DNA of 64,000 bases from JALYRV01 sp040902895 (GCA_040902895.1 JBBDWL010000112.1:1-64000), one strand, 5' to 3'. Positions 8,400 through 17,940 are shown, counted from the first letter of the stretch. Numbers and translations are program-made. Notes: generated from the letters alone by a model not told the origin.

Positions 8400-9959
8400 T
8401 TACGGCAGCACCAGATCCCGCGGCACTCTGACGACGAGTGTGCCGGCGATCTTGTCGTGCCACATCTGCCGCTCGGGATCCTGAAGCATCCAGAGGCAGC
8501 CAATCCCGAGCGCGCCGAGCGAGAACACGCTCGATAACCCGCGAACGAGTGCATCCGCGGGTCGCAGTTCCGCCCCGCTGGTTCTCACGACCCGCAGGCT
8601 GCAGATAATCCCGCCGAGCGTAGTGCCTCTCCAGGCCCAGAACGCGATGTGGTACGCGAGGAGCAGCAAGAGGAAGAACCCGTCGCCGCGAGGCACATCG
8701 AGGACCTCATTCGCAATGGCCACGAGCACGCAGTCGAGCGCGAACGCGGCAACGCGATCGAGAAATGTCGCGCGCGGATATTGCGCGAGACCTTCTGAGA
8801 ACGCGGCTCGCGGCACAGCGGCCGAATAACCATGCGCGCGCCCTGCATCCTCCGCAAAGGCCGCCGGTGCAGGCGCGGGACCAGGCGCAGGCACGTGAGC
8901 TGCAACAGGCGGCGGGACGGCAGGCGGCGCCGGACGCTCGCGCCTTAGCGATGCTCGAAAGACCACCGTCGCGGCGCCGAATCCGAGCACGGTCGTCAGC
9001 GCCCACGTCACGAAGCCAAGCAGCGGCACCATGTAGGCGAGCGTGAGCAGCGCGAAGCCGATGACGAATGCCAGCGTGGACGGGCCGCGATCATCCGATG
9101 AGTCGGAACCGAACAGCGTACGGCCCATCGCGCGCGCCACCGCGACCTTGCCGATCAGTCCCGCGGCAATCAGCGCACAGAGGATGAACGGTATGAGCAG
9201 CAGGCCAATCACTGACGCCGCGACCAGCGCGATGACGGGCACCATCAACAGCAGCACCAGCAATCCGGCCATGAACATGCTGAGAGGACGCTCGCTCAGC
9301 GCGTCGGCACACGCCCCAACCGGCCGCGAGAACACTGTGTTCAGCACCAGATACACAAGAAAGAAGATGCCGACGATGCCCCAAATCCAGCCGAGGTCAG
9401 GGACGATGAGCCGTCCCCACAGCAGCCCGCGGGTAATCCACGGCTCCACATCCTGAAGAATGACGCCGAGCCACGGGCTGCCAACCACGACGTGGTCACG
9501 GCCAGGCGAGAACTTTGGATCGGCAGTCACCGTGCCGCCGACGACGACCAGGTGCTCATCAATCGATGCGCCCGGATCGATCGTCGCGCTGCCCCCGAGC
9601 ACCGCAAGAGAACCCTCGACGATCGCGGCTGGTCCCAACCGCGCGGATCCCATCGTGACGACGACATCGCTCTCGACGCGCCCTTCGATGGTGACGTCGC
9701 CAAAAAACGTTCGCACTTCCCGGACGATCTCTCCCGCCGGAAGCGTGTAGTCCTGTGCGATGCGGATGATCGGCCGGTGGAAGTAAAACCGGCGCCGGTA
9801 GCGATCGCACGCGTCGTCGCGCACCGTGGGTTCCTGCGGGACGATTTCCGGACGGTTCGGCACCGGTGCCGGAGGCACCTGCGCCGAGGCCGTCGCGCCG
9901 GCGATCAAGCCGGCCAGCACCAGACAGGCGAGCGCAGCGCGCGTCGGAATGATTCTCAT
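8400..9959 (-). CDS. Secreted bactofilin-like / RDD multi-pass membrane protein
   Basis: 519 residues from the ATG at 9959, chosen because it overlaps the upstream stop as ATGA and opens a signal peptide (MRIIPTRAALACLVLAGL). Domain order: signal peptide; a beta-helical repeat section like polymer-forming/bactofilin domains (DVTIEGRVESDVVV, GSLAVLGGSATIDPG); several transmembrane helices; a Pro/Ala-rich linker; and a C-terminal RDD domain beginning RATFLDRVAAFALDCVLVAI. It is the third gene of an ECF sigma, anti-sigma, effector operon, so a surface or envelope-stress role is likely (inference). Confidence 0.75.
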   Translation of the reverse strand: MRIIPTRAALACLVLAGLIAGATASAQVPPAPVPNRPEIVPQEPTVRDDACDRYRRRFYFHRPIIRIAQDYTLPAGEIVREVRTFFGDVTIEGRVESDVVVTMGSARLGPAAIVEGSLAVLGGSATIDPGASIDEHLVVVGGTVTADPKFSPGRDHVVVGSPWLGVILQDVEPWITRGLLWGRLIVPDLGWIWGIVGIFFLVYLVLNTVFSRPVGACADALSERPLSMFMAGLLVLLLMVPVIALVAASVIGLLLIPFILCALIAAGLIGKVAVARAMGRTLFGSDSSDDRGPSTLAFVIGFALLTLAYMVPLLGFVTWALTTVLGFGAATVVFRASLRRERPAPPAVPPPVAAHVPAPGPAPAPAAFAEDAGRAHGYSAAVPRAAFSEGLAQYPRATFLDRVAAFALDCVLVAIANEVLDVPRGDGFFLLLLLAYHIAFWAWRGTTLGGIICSLRVVRTSGAELRPADALVRGLSSVFSLGALGIGCLWMLQDPERQMWHDKIAGTLVVRVPRDLVLP

Positions 9960-10366
9960 CGTTGTGATGCCCCTCCCAGGGCGACTTCCAGCGCGGCCCA
10001 TGCCGCCGCGCACGCGAGCGTGAGCGCGATTCCGATGACCACCAGGTACGTCGCGGCCGGCTGCAGCAGCACGTCCCAGATCACGCGCATGATTGCGGCG
10101 GTGTCGGCTGCCGTGCGCGCCGTCTCGGCCACAGGCGCCGGCGGCGCGATCAGCAGCGACGAGACGCCGGCCGCGAGCATCAGCGCTGCGGCAATGGCGG
10201 CCGCTCTCCAGCCGCGCGGCCAGGTCGACCAGCCGCTGACGGCTTCAGGCGCCGCATGACGCGACGCCGCGGCCATGACGCGCGGCAGCAGCGTGCGCGG
10301 GGCCTGCGGACGCGGCAGCGCCTTCAGCCGGCGATCGAGCAGTCGCTCGAGATCAGCGGGATCCAT
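9956..10366 (-). CDS. Putative anti-sigma factor (single- or two-pass membrane protein)
   Basis: 136 residues. A basic cytosolic N-terminus (LERLLDRRLKALPRPQAPRT) is followed by two hydrophobic segments (about 53-73 and 105-130). It lies directly after the ECF sigma gene with a 14-base overlap and its own stop overlaps the next gene as ATGA. Position and topology fit an anti-sigma factor. There is no HxxxCxxC zinc motif, so this rests mainly on context. Confidence 0.6.
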   Translation of the reverse strand: MDPADLERLLDRRLKALPRPQAPRTLLPRVMAAASRHAAPEAVSGWSTWPRGWRAAAIAAALMLAAGVSSLLIAPPAPVAETARTAADTAAIMRVIWDVLLQPAATYLVVIGIALTLACAAAWAALEVALGGASQR

Positions 10367-10889
10367 GCGGAATCGACAGCTCCTGTCTCAGCGCCTCGCG
10401 CCCTCGATGGATGTCGCTCTTCACCTTCGCCAGCGACACACCCAGCGTCTCGGCAATCGCGTCGTAACTCAGCTCGTCGAAATGAAACAGCACGAGCGGA
10501 ACGCGTTGATGATCCGGAAGCCGGCGCAGCGCGCGTTCGAGCCGTTCCTGCTCTTCGACACGCTCCAGATCCTCGTGCGCCGATGTCATCCGCGCGATTC
10601 TCACCTCGAGCCTCGGCGTCCCCGCGTCGCGCTCCATCTCGCTGAACAGGCGCCAGCGCGCGCGATAACGGGAGAGGTGATTCAAGCAGAGATTCGTGGT
10701 GACGGTCTTCAGCCATCCAGCGGCCGACGGGCTGTCACCGATCTCGGCGAACCGCTCGAACGCGCGCATGAAGACGGTCTGCGCGACGTCTTCGGCATCC
10801 GATTCGCGGCCCAGCAGGCGGACGGCGGTCGCGAAGACCATGTCCTGGTACTCGCGCACGAACGCCTCGAACCGGGCGGCGCCGGTCAT
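10353..10889 (-). CDS. ECF-type RNA polymerase sigma factor
   Basis: 178 residues from the ATG at 10889. Region 2 is ARFEAFVREYQDMVFATAVR through DAEDVAQTVFMRAFERF, and region 4 has RLPDHQRVPLVLFHFDELSY with the recognition helix GVSLAKVKSDIHRGREAL. An earlier in-frame ATG at 10928 overlaps a candidate ECF promoter and adds a basic non-conserved leader, so the later start is preferred. It heads a three-gene operon with a putative anti-sigma factor and a membrane effector, and probably controls its own promoter. Confidence 0.9.
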   Translation of the reverse strand: MTGAARFEAFVREYQDMVFATAVRLLGRESDAEDVAQTVFMRAFERFAEIGDSPSAAGWLKTVTTNLCLNHLSRYRARWRLFSEMERDAGTPRLEVRIARMTSAHEDLERVEEQERLERALRRLPDHQRVPLVLFHFDELSYDAIAETLGVSLAKVKSDIHRGREALRQELSIPHGSR

Positions 10890-10926
10890 CGCCGCGCTGC
10901 GGCCTCGCCTGCGGTCACTGGGGTAC

Positions 10927-10953
10927 AAACACGGCAGCGGGGGGAAAGTTGCA
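10927..10953 (-). promoter_or_regulatory. Candidate ECF-dependent autoregulatory promoter
   Basis: On the minus strand TGCAAC (10953-10948) is followed after 14 bases by CGTGTTT (10933-10927), the spacing of an ECF -35/-10 pair. It lies 38-64 bases before the sigma-factor start. Assignment is by pattern only. Confidence 0.35.
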
Positions 10954-11027
10954 CGGTCCGGCTTCGACGTAAATTACCGCAATGGCCGCCATCGCGCGTG
11001 ACGGTCCTTCAGGCCTGCGGGCCGTGC

Positions 11028-11033
11028 GATACT
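11028..11033 (+). promoter_or_regulatory. Candidate -10 box, leaderless ADOP permease gene
   Basis: TGCGATACT, an extended -10 form, ends 6 bases before the ATG at 11040, with no Shine-Dalgarno between. Transcription would start at or next to the ATG. Confidence 0.4.
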
Positions 11034-11039
11034 TCGCCC

Positions 11040-13556
11040 ATGCTCACCGACCTGCGCCATGCGATTCGCCGCTGGCGGCAGCGCCCGGCGTTTGCGGCAA
11101 TCGCGGTGCTGATTCTGGCGCTGGGGATCGGCGCCACAACTTCGGTCTTTTCCGTCATCGACGGCGTGCTGCTCAGGCCACTGCCGTGGCCTGAAGCCGA
11201 GCGTCTGGTGGCGATCTACGACGTGCAGCCAGAACGCGCGTCGAATCCGGCGTTCGCCGACACCTGGAATCGCGGCCGCATTACATGGTCTGCCTGGCAG
11301 GCGCTGCGAAGCTCTCGCGCCTTCGAGGACGTTGGCGTGTGGATGACCAGTCGCCAGGCTCTCGGCGAGGATCGCTCCCAGGTTGTCGAAACCGTACACG
11401 CGTCGTCAGCCTTCCTTCGGCTGCTGGGCGCGCAGATTGTGCTCGGTCGAACGTTGGGTCCCGAAGACGACACAATGCCTTCCGACGCTATTCTGATATC
11501 CCATAGGATGTGGCAGGGCCAGTTCGGGGGAAGCGCTGACATCGTAGGCAAGACAACGGTGCTTGCGTATCTCGCGGATTCGGGCGCAGGCGGAGCCATC
11601 AAGAGAATTGCTGGTGTGCTCGCCCCCAGCTTCGAGCATCCGGGCACAACTGGCGATGTGTTTCTGCCTATGGGCTTGAACTCCTATATTGGGAGATTCC
11701 CAAACAGGATGCTTTCGGCGGTGGGCCGGCTGGCGCCCGGCGTTTCGATCGAATCAGCCCTTGGCGTGGCCGACCCGATCATCAGAGGAAGCGATCCGCC
11801 CGCGAAACGAACGGGCCGGCTCGTACGGCTTGCGGACGAAAGAATCGGCGGCGCGGCGCCTCCGCTGTGGCTGCTTCTCGGTGGAGCCGGGCTTCTGCTC
11901 ATCGTGGCCTGCTCGAACGTCGCGGGTTTGTTGCTTGGCGAGGCGCGCGGGCGCCGTCACGAGATTGCGGTGCGCACGGCGTTGGGAGGAAGCCGCGGAC
12001 GTCTGCTGCGGCAGCTCACCATCGAGCATCTGCTGCTTGCGGTGGCCGCCGGCTTCGCCGGTCTTGTTCTCGCGCGTTGGATTACCCCCGGACTCGTGGC
12101 GCTCGCGCCTCCATCGCTTCCCGGCCTCGATGCCGTGACGATCAACGCGCGTGCCTCCGCATTGGCGCTGGTACTCGGGCTGTCGACGGCGCTGTTCTTC
12201 GGATTGGCGCCGGCTGTGTCGCTTTTCTCGACACGCGCGTCCGAAGCGCTCGCAGAAGGCGCCCGCAAACACTCGCGTCGCGGCGCCGCCGGCCAGCGGC
12301 TCATCGTCGCGGCCGAACTTGCGCTGGCGCTCGTACTCGTGGTTTGCGCGAGCCTGTTCGGCGAAACGATGATGCGGCTCTCGGCACGCGGACTGGGTTT
12401 TGATCCCGCAAACATCGCAGTGATATCCACGACCGTCACGGCTATGCCCGGCAAACCCTTGCCGGGAACGTACAAACAGTCCTTCGAAAACTGGGGAGAG
12501 CCGGAACGCCCAGCGCCTGTCCGGGCAGGCACCCCTGCAAGGCGCGTCTCACGGGATGAGTCGATCGTGCGATACGAGCGCGAAATGCTGGCCTCGCAGG
12601 CGCACACGGCCGGCGCGCTCGAGCGTCTCAAGGCACTGCCCGGAGTGATGTCGGTGGCGGGTGCCGGTACAGCGCCATTTACCGGTGGCTGGGTCACGAT
12701 GCGCGTGAAAGCCGCCGGCAGACCTGCCGAAGAGGAGCAGGTCGTGCAGCGGCAGGTCATCACCGAAGGCTATTTCGAGACGATGGGTATTCCGATTCTG
12801 CGCGGCCGGGCCTTCGGTCGATCCGACCGTCCGCCGGCATCGGCGGCCATCATCTCGCAGGAGCTCGAACGGCGTCTGTTTGGCGGCAACGCACTCGGGA
12901 AGCGCCTGATGCAGGGCACGATCTCGTTCGAGGTTGTCGGCATCGCCGCCAATGCCCGGCAGCGCGCGTTCACCGACGAGGAGCTCGCGGCCGTGTATGT
13001 GCTCGATCGCCGCTACGGGCAAGCCGGCAACCTGTTGGTACGCACCACTGGCGATGCGCGCTCGACCCTGTTGCTGATGGCTGACGCGCTTCGACAGTAC
13101 GACCCGCGCATGGTCGTCACGTCGATGACGACGATGGAACAGCTTGTCGCGAAGTCAGTGGCGGAGCAGCGGTTTCGCGCGACGCTTGCATCGGTCTTTG
13201 GCGGCGCGGCGCTGCTGCTCGCGGCCATTGGCGTCTATGGACTCGCCGCCAGGCGCGTCACCGAGCGGCGCCACGAGATCGGCGTACGCGTCGCGCTCGG
13301 CGCCGAGCCGCGCGATGTGCGCCGCCTGGTGCTGCGAGAAGCATGGGTGATGGTTGCGCTCGGGTTTGCGGGCGGCATTCCCGCCGCCTATGCGGCGTCG
13401 CAGGCGACGCAGTCGCTGCTGTTCGGCGTGTCTTCCACCGCGCCGCACGTATTCATCATGGCTGCCGTATTCCTGGCCGCGGCAGCGATCGTCGCGACGC
13501 TCGTACCGGCGCGGCGCGCGTCGCACATCGATCCGATGCTCGCGCTGCGTGAATGA
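11040..13556 (+). CDS. ADOP-type ABC permease (FtsX/MacB-like)
   Basis: 838 residues. It starts MLTDLRHAIRRWRQRPAFAA, then the first membrane segment with ALGIGATTSVFSVIDGVLLR, a periplasmic MacB-like core domain, two central helices, a second periplasmic domain, and three C-terminal helices with the FtsX signature RHEIGVRVALGAEPRDVRRL. It lacks the N-terminal PadR-linked prefix domain found in the stub at 4404. No ATPase gene is adjacent, as is usual for these orphan permeases. An insert-like stretch at about residues 490-505 (PAPVRAGTPARR), coded by DNA with a short hairpin, may be non-native. It probably works in export or envelope remodelling; substrate unknown. Confidence 0.9.
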   Translation: MLTDLRHAIRRWRQRPAFAAIAVLILALGIGATTSVFSVIDGVLLRPLPWPEAERLVAIYDVQPERASNPAFADTWNRGRITWSAWQALRSSRAFEDVGVWMTSRQALGEDRSQVVETVHASSAFLRLLGAQIVLGRTLGPEDDTMPSDAILISHRMWQGQFGGSADIVGKTTVLAYLADSGAGGAIKRIAGVLAPSFEHPGTTGDVFLPMGLNSYIGRFPNRMLSAVGRLAPGVSIESALGVADPIIRGSDPPAKRTGRLVRLADERIGGAAPPLWLLLGGAGLLLIVACSNVAGLLLGEARGRRHEIAVRTALGGSRGRLLRQLTIEHLLLAVAAGFAGLVLARWITPGLVALAPPSLPGLDAVTINARASALALVLGLSTALFFGLAPAVSLFSTRASEALAEGARKHSRRGAAGQRLIVAAELALALVLVVCASLFGETMMRLSARGLGFDPANIAVISTTVTAMPGKPLPGTYKQSFENWGEPERPAPVRAGTPARRVSRDESIVRYEREMLASQAHTAGALERLKALPGVMSVAGAGTAPFTGGWVTMRVKAAGRPAEEEQVVQRQVITEGYFETMGIPILRGRAFGRSDRPPASAAIISQELERRLFGGNALGKRLMQGTISFEVVGIAANARQRAFTDEELAAVYVLDRRYGQAGNLLVRTTGDARSTLLLMADALRQYDPRMVVTSMTTMEQLVAKSVAEQRFRATLASVFGGAALLLAAIGVYGLAARRVTERRHEIGVRVALGAEPRDVRRLVLREAWVMVALGFAGGIPAAYAASQATQSLLFGVSSTAPHVFIMAAVFLAAAAIVATLVPARRASHIDPMLALRE

Positions 13557-13560
13557 CCCG

Positions 13561-14307
13561 ATGACCACTGGACCTGCGCTCAGATGTCTCGTATACGCCG
13601 CGGTTGCGTTACTGGTTGCCATCGGCGTCGTGGCCGGGATCGCCCGCACGGTCTATCTGGACGACCTCGGAAGACGCGCGGAGCCCGTTCGGCTGCGGGC
13701 GCTCGAGACGAGAGGCGTTGTGGATCCGCGCGCGGCGCAGCGCGCCCTCGAAGTGGCCGTCATAGACGATCGCTTCGCCAGTCATCGGGCCGCCACGCTT
13801 CTTCATGTGCTGGCTGGCACCTTGTTTCTCGGGCTGGCGCCGCTGCAGTTTTCGTCCCGCATTCGAGGCCGGTACATCGCGCTGCACCGGTGGTCGGGCC
13901 GGCTGCTTCTCGTCACCGGCATTCTCACCACCATTGCGGGGATGTACTTTGGCGTGCTGATGCCCTTCGCCGGTGTCCCGGAAGCCATCGTCATCGGTTT
14001 GGTCGGGACGTTCTTTCTCTTCGCCATCTCCACGGCGTTCATGGCCATCCGGCGGCGGGACGTCGCGCGCCATCGCGCGTGGATGATTCGCGCGTTCGCC
14101 GTCGCGATGGGAATCTCGACGGTGCGCCTCGTTTCGATTCCCCTGGATCTTGCGATGACGTCCCGGGGCTTTTCGACGCGGACGATCTTCGTGCTGTCAC
14201 TCTGGCTTGGCTGGATCCTCACGGCTGCCGGCGCGGAGGTGTGGCTCGCCTACACACGCCGAACGGCAAAGCTCGCGCCGGCGCCCGTCGGCGTTGCTGA
14301 AGTCTGA
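13561..14307 (+). CDS. DUF2306 multi-pass membrane protein
   Basis: 248 residues with about seven membrane segments. The family pattern is clear: a His-bearing helix (ASHRAATLLHVLAGTLFLGL), PLQFSSRIRGRYIALHRWSG, and RRRDVARHRAWMIRAFAVAM. The repeated His residues suggest heme or metal coordination, but the function is unknown. The ATG lies 4 bases after the permease stop, so it is probably in the same operon. Confidence 0.85.
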   Translation: MTTGPALRCLVYAAVALLVAIGVVAGIARTVYLDDLGRRAEPVRLRALETRGVVDPRAAQRALEVAVIDDRFASHRAATLLHVLAGTLFLGLAPLQFSSRIRGRYIALHRWSGRLLLVTGILTTIAGMYFGVLMPFAGVPEAIVIGLVGTFFLFAISTAFMAIRRRDVARHRAWMIRAFAVAMGISTVRLVSIPLDLAMTSRGFSTRTIFVLSLWLGWILTAAGAEVWLAYTRRTAKLAPAPVGVAEV

Positions 14308-14325
14308 AGACTGATAGGAATCCCC

Positions 14326-15954
14326 ATGCGAACCGGTCTTGCCGTCTTGCTTGCCCTCGTTTCCCTTGGCGGCCAATCCAATGTTGAGCAAACCACAATG
14401 GGCACGAGGCCGCCCGCGCAACTCGTGGTCAGCTTCGACGGCCTGGGCGTTGGCTTCGACGGACCGCACGGCAATCCGCTTGGCCGCAATCCGTCCGACA
14501 ACAGCCTCGCGGTAGGGCCTAATCACGTCTTTCAGATCGTGAACTCGCGATTCGCCATCTTCGACAAGAAGGGCAAAGCGGTCTACGGCTCGGTGCCGAC
14601 GAATACGCTGTTCAAGGGATTCGGCGGCACGTGCGAAGCGCGCAACAACGGCGACGCGGTCGTGCGCTACGACCAGCTCGCGGAGCGCTGGCTGGTCGTG
14701 ATGCCAATCTTCCGGCGCTCGCCGGAGCGCCTCGATCAACCGCCGGTATGGACAGCGCGCGAGCAGGCGTGGATCGCGCCTCCCGGAGTGGCCGGACAGC
14801 CCGGCGCGCCTGCGAAGCTGTTCGCTCCGCCGCCGGCGCCCCCATCACCTGCGACACCGCCGGCGCCACAACCAGGCGCGCGGGGCGGCCAGCCTGGGGC
14901 GCGCGGCCGCGGGCAGCAGCCGCCCCCCGAAAAAGGTCCGTACTCGATGTGCTACGCCATCAGCACATCATCAGATCCGCTCGGGAGCTACTACCGCTAC
15001 GAATTCCTGCGGCCGCTGTTTCCAGACTATCCGCGTCCCGCCGTGTGGCCCGACGGGTACTACGTGCCGACCAGTACTGGCGACGACGTCATTCAAAAGC
15101 ACGTCTGCATCGTCGAGCGCGACAAGATGCTGAAAGGGCAGCCCGCGCGCGAGCAGTGCATCGTCATCGACGGCGTCAACTTTCTGAATAACGCAGACCT
15201 GCACGGCAAGCGGCGCCCGCCGGCCGGCGCGCCCAACATTATGATGGCGGCGGGCGGCACGCAGCTGAAGAAAGACCTCGACGATGACGGAATCTATGCC
15301 TGGAGTCTGAAGGTCGACTGGAACGATGCGTCTAACAGGCGCGCGACCGGTCCGTCGAAGATTCCGGTCGCGCCCTATCACTATCTGTGCGGCGGACAGC
15401 TGACCAACTGCGTGCCGCAGCCAGGCACAGACCGCCGCCTCGACGCCCAGGGCGACAAGATCATGTCGCAGCTGGTGTATCGACACGTGAACGGCCGCGA
15501 ATCGATCGTTGCCGTGCATTCCGTGAACACAGCGGCCGGCGGCGGTGGTGTGCGGTGGTACGAGTTCAATATCGAGCGCGCGCGCACCGTGACGCTGCGG
15601 CAGCAGGGAACATACGCGCCTGATGGCCTCTATCGGTGGATGGCGAGCCCGGCGATCGACAAGCACGGCAACATCGGCATCGGCTATTCATTCGGCGGCA
15701 CGCCGCGTTTCGCGGGACAGCGGTTCGCGGCGCGGCTGGTGAACGATCCGCTCGGCCAGCTCACGCTGCAGGAAACCGTTCTCGTCGAAGGCGAAGGCGC
15801 CCAGACCAACACGATGCGCTGGGAGGACTACACGCAGACCGCCATCGATCCCACTGACGATTGCACGATCTGGTACGTTGGCGATTACTACAAGAAAGAC
15901 GCGCCGACCTACTCGACGAAGATCGGCGCGTTCCGACTGCCCGGCTGCCGATGA
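14326..15954 (+). CDS. Secreted beta-rich protein of unknown function
   Basis: 542 residues with a signal peptide (MRTGLAVLLALVSLGG) and an AGGAA RBS. Repeated blade-like motifs occur (NPSDNSLAVGPNHVFQIVNS; RYDQLAERWLVV; YRWMASPAIDKHGNIGIGYS; WEDYTQTAIDPTDDCTIWYV), suggesting an outer-surface propeller-like fold. Residues about 160-210 are a Pro/Gly/Ala/Arg-rich low-complexity insert inside the fold. Similar proteins are exported in Acidobacteriota without assigned function. The stop at 15952-15954 directly abuts the stop of the convergent gene, leaving no room for a terminator. Confidence 0.65.
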   Translation: MRTGLAVLLALVSLGGQSNVEQTTMGTRPPAQLVVSFDGLGVGFDGPHGNPLGRNPSDNSLAVGPNHVFQIVNSRFAIFDKKGKAVYGSVPTNTLFKGFGGTCEARNNGDAVVRYDQLAERWLVVMPIFRRSPERLDQPPVWTAREQAWIAPPGVAGQPGAPAKLFAPPPAPPSPATPPAPQPGARGGQPGARGRGQQPPPEKGPYSMCYAISTSSDPLGSYYRYEFLRPLFPDYPRPAVWPDGYYVPTSTGDDVIQKHVCIVERDKMLKGQPAREQCIVIDGVNFLNNADLHGKRRPPAGAPNIMMAAGGTQLKKDLDDDGIYAWSLKVDWNDASNRRATGPSKIPVAPYHYLCGGQLTNCVPQPGTDRRLDAQGDKIMSQLVYRHVNGRESIVAVHSVNTAAGGGGVRWYEFNIERARTVTLRQQGTYAPDGLYRWMASPAIDKHGNIGIGYSFGGTPRFAGQRFAARLVNDPLGQLTLQETVLVEGEGAQTNTMRWEDYTQTAIDPTDDCTIWYVGDYYKKDAPTYSTKIGAFRLPGCR

Positions 15955-17940
15955 TTAGTCCTTCGGCAGGAAGTTGGTGAGCCTCAGGATCTGGCTCTTG
16001 ACTTCAAACGAGATGTAGCCGATCTGCCCGTCGCCGGCCCAGCGCACGCGCCATGGCAGATGCCCCTCAGGCAGCTGCACGCGCGCCGGCGTGCCTCCGC
16101 CCGAGCTCATGACATATAGCTGATACCGATCGCGGTTCTGCTGCCTCGGATCGAACCGGCTGAATGCGAGCGTGCTGCCGTCTGGCGACACGCCAATCGA
16201 GCGGAGACTGTGTTCCGACAAGAGGTCCTTGGGCTCGCCCGGCCCCACAGGGACACGCACGATTCGCTGGCCAACGATCGCGTACACGGCGCGGCCATCG
16301 GGCGCCCAGGCGAATCCACTATGGCCCTCATCCGGCTTCCACGTGAACTCGCGAATGACCTGTTTTCGTTTCAGGTCCACAACACGCATGGTTTTGCCGT
16401 ATGCGGCGGCAAGCGCGGAACCGTCGGGAGAAACCTGTGCGCTCGCCCAGTTCATGTCGGGATCGGAGTGAACTAGGCTGCGCGATCCATCTGTTAATCG
16501 GAGTGCGTAGATTCCACGTGGGCCCTGACCGGGCGTCGCCGAGACGAAGACGGTATCGTTCGATGGAAGCCATCCCGCGATACGTGTCCACCCGAGATCT
16601 CGTGTGTTCAGCTCCTGCACGTCGCCGATCGCGGGCGACATAACGTAAATGGCTCCGCGCTCGCGTGTTTCTGCGAGCAGGGCGATCCGCCCGCGGTCGG
16701 GAGACCACGCGGCCTGCATGTGCTTCCCCTGGAATTGCGGCACCGGACGCTCGGGCGCACCAAGCATCGCGCCACTTCTGGGATCGACAGAGACGCGATA
16801 GAGCTGGCCGAACGACACCCGGCGGGTGACGACGAGGCGGCCGTCACCGTTCCAGCCAGGGACGTCGCGCACATCTCCGATATCGGCGTAAATCACACGC
16901 GGGTCACGCAAGGGTTTGCCGTCGCGCATCGCGACGCTCCACAAATCGGAGCGGCCGCTACGGTCGCTGACGAACAGCAGGGCTCCGCCATCCGGCGTCC
17001 ATATGGGCAGGCGATCGGCAACCGTGCCGGGTGTCAGTTCAATTTCGGACCTCGTCGCGACGTTGAACACGAACACGCGGCTGCGGCCCGCGAGGGTGGC
17101 CGCATAAGCGACATGTCCGCCATCCGGGGAATATCTTGCGCTGGTGATCGTCACGCCGGGCAGGCTACGAAGCTCGGCGAGCGCACCCGACACGGAGACG
17201 ATCGCCGCTGACGTGACTCCGCCGCCGCGGCTGAGCGCCCCGAGGATCGACGCGCCGTCGGGCGACCAGTCGTAGGGATAAAAACTGCCGGCGTCGAACA
17301 ATACCTTGGGCTCGCCACCCTGCGCCGGCATCACCCGCAGCTGGTATCCATTGTTGATGAACCATGCGTACGCGATCCGGTTGCCATCGGGCGACCATAC
17401 GGCTGACCCGGCGTAGGCATACGGTGGCTCGTCCCAGTTCGTCTTTGTCAGCTGCGTGCGCTGCTCGGTTGCGGCATCCACGACAACGAGGTAGCCCGTA
17501 TCGACGGCCGCCAGCCGTTTTCCATCCGGCGAGAAGCGCGGGGCCTCGATTTCAAGCGCGAGTTTCTCGCTGAAGATTTCAGTCAGCGATGGTCCCGTAC
17601 GCTGAGCAGCCGCGCGCACGACATTGGGCGGACCGCTGCGCGACGTCGCAAGGGCCAGCAGCAGGGCCACGGCGAACATCGCTCGGTGCAGCATCCGGTT
17701 TCGGCCCGGCGCCGGAGGTGAAGAAGGGGCGGTCAGCGCGGGCTGTCGCGTCGCCCACCATGCGTCGAGCTCCGACGGATAGGCATACACGCTCGAGCGG
17801 GCGTGATGCAGGTGCCGCCGCACGGGCAGTCCTTCTGATTTTTCCCAGCGTTTAGCCGTGCGGACGTCGCGCTTCAGATAGGCCGCGATCTCTTTCCACG
17901 ATTCGAGAGCGGCCTCGCGGGTGGTTTCCTGGTCGGTCAT
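15955..17940 (-). CDS. HTH - transmembrane - PD40 (TolB-like) beta-propeller protein
   Basis: 661 residues. Residues 1-65 form an excisionase/MerR-like helix-turn-helix (WKEIAAYLKRDVRTAKRWEK, then SSVYAYPSELDAWW). A transmembrane segment follows at about 88-102, then a long WD40-like/PD40 propeller with repeated blade motifs such as SPDGGHVAYAA and TPDGGALLFVSDRSG. This architecture is typical of Acidobacteriota; a membrane-tethered DNA-binding sensor is the usual guess. AAAGGA lies 7 bases before the ATG. A collapsed paralogue is at 26178-26525. Confidence 0.85.
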   Translation of the reverse strand: MTDQETTREAALESWKEIAAYLKRDVRTAKRWEKSEGLPVRRHLHHARSSVYAYPSELDAWWATRQPALTAPSSPPAPGRNRMLHRAMFAVALLLALATSRSGPPNVVRAAAQRTGPSLTEIFSEKLALEIEAPRFSPDGKRLAAVDTGYLVVVDAATEQRTQLTKTNWDEPPYAYAGSAVWSPDGNRIAYAWFINNGYQLRVMPAQGGEPKVLFDAGSFYPYDWSPDGASILGALSRGGGVTSAAIVSVSGALAELRSLPGVTITSARYSPDGGHVAYAATLAGRSRVFVFNVATRSEIELTPGTVADRLPIWTPDGGALLFVSDRSGRSDLWSVAMRDGKPLRDPRVIYADIGDVRDVPGWNGDGRLVVTRRVSFGQLYRVSVDPRSGAMLGAPERPVPQFQGKHMQAAWSPDRGRIALLAETRERGAIYVMSPAIGDVQELNTRDLGWTRIAGWLPSNDTVFVSATPGQGPRGIYALRLTDGSRSLVHSDPDMNWASAQVSPDGSALAAAYGKTMRVVDLKRKQVIREFTWKPDEGHSGFAWAPDGRAVYAIVGQRIVRVPVGPGEPKDLLSEHSLRSIGVSPDGSTLAFSRFDPRQQNRDRYQLYVMSSGGGTPARVQLPEGHLPWRVRWAGDGQIGYISFEVKSQILRLTNFLPKD

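Noticed and set aside
10275..11039. N-terminal extension of the ADOP permease
   Set aside because: The frame is open upstream to 10275 but overlaps the sigma-factor operon in antisense and lacks any permease prefix domain; the ATG at 11040 starts the conserved sequence.
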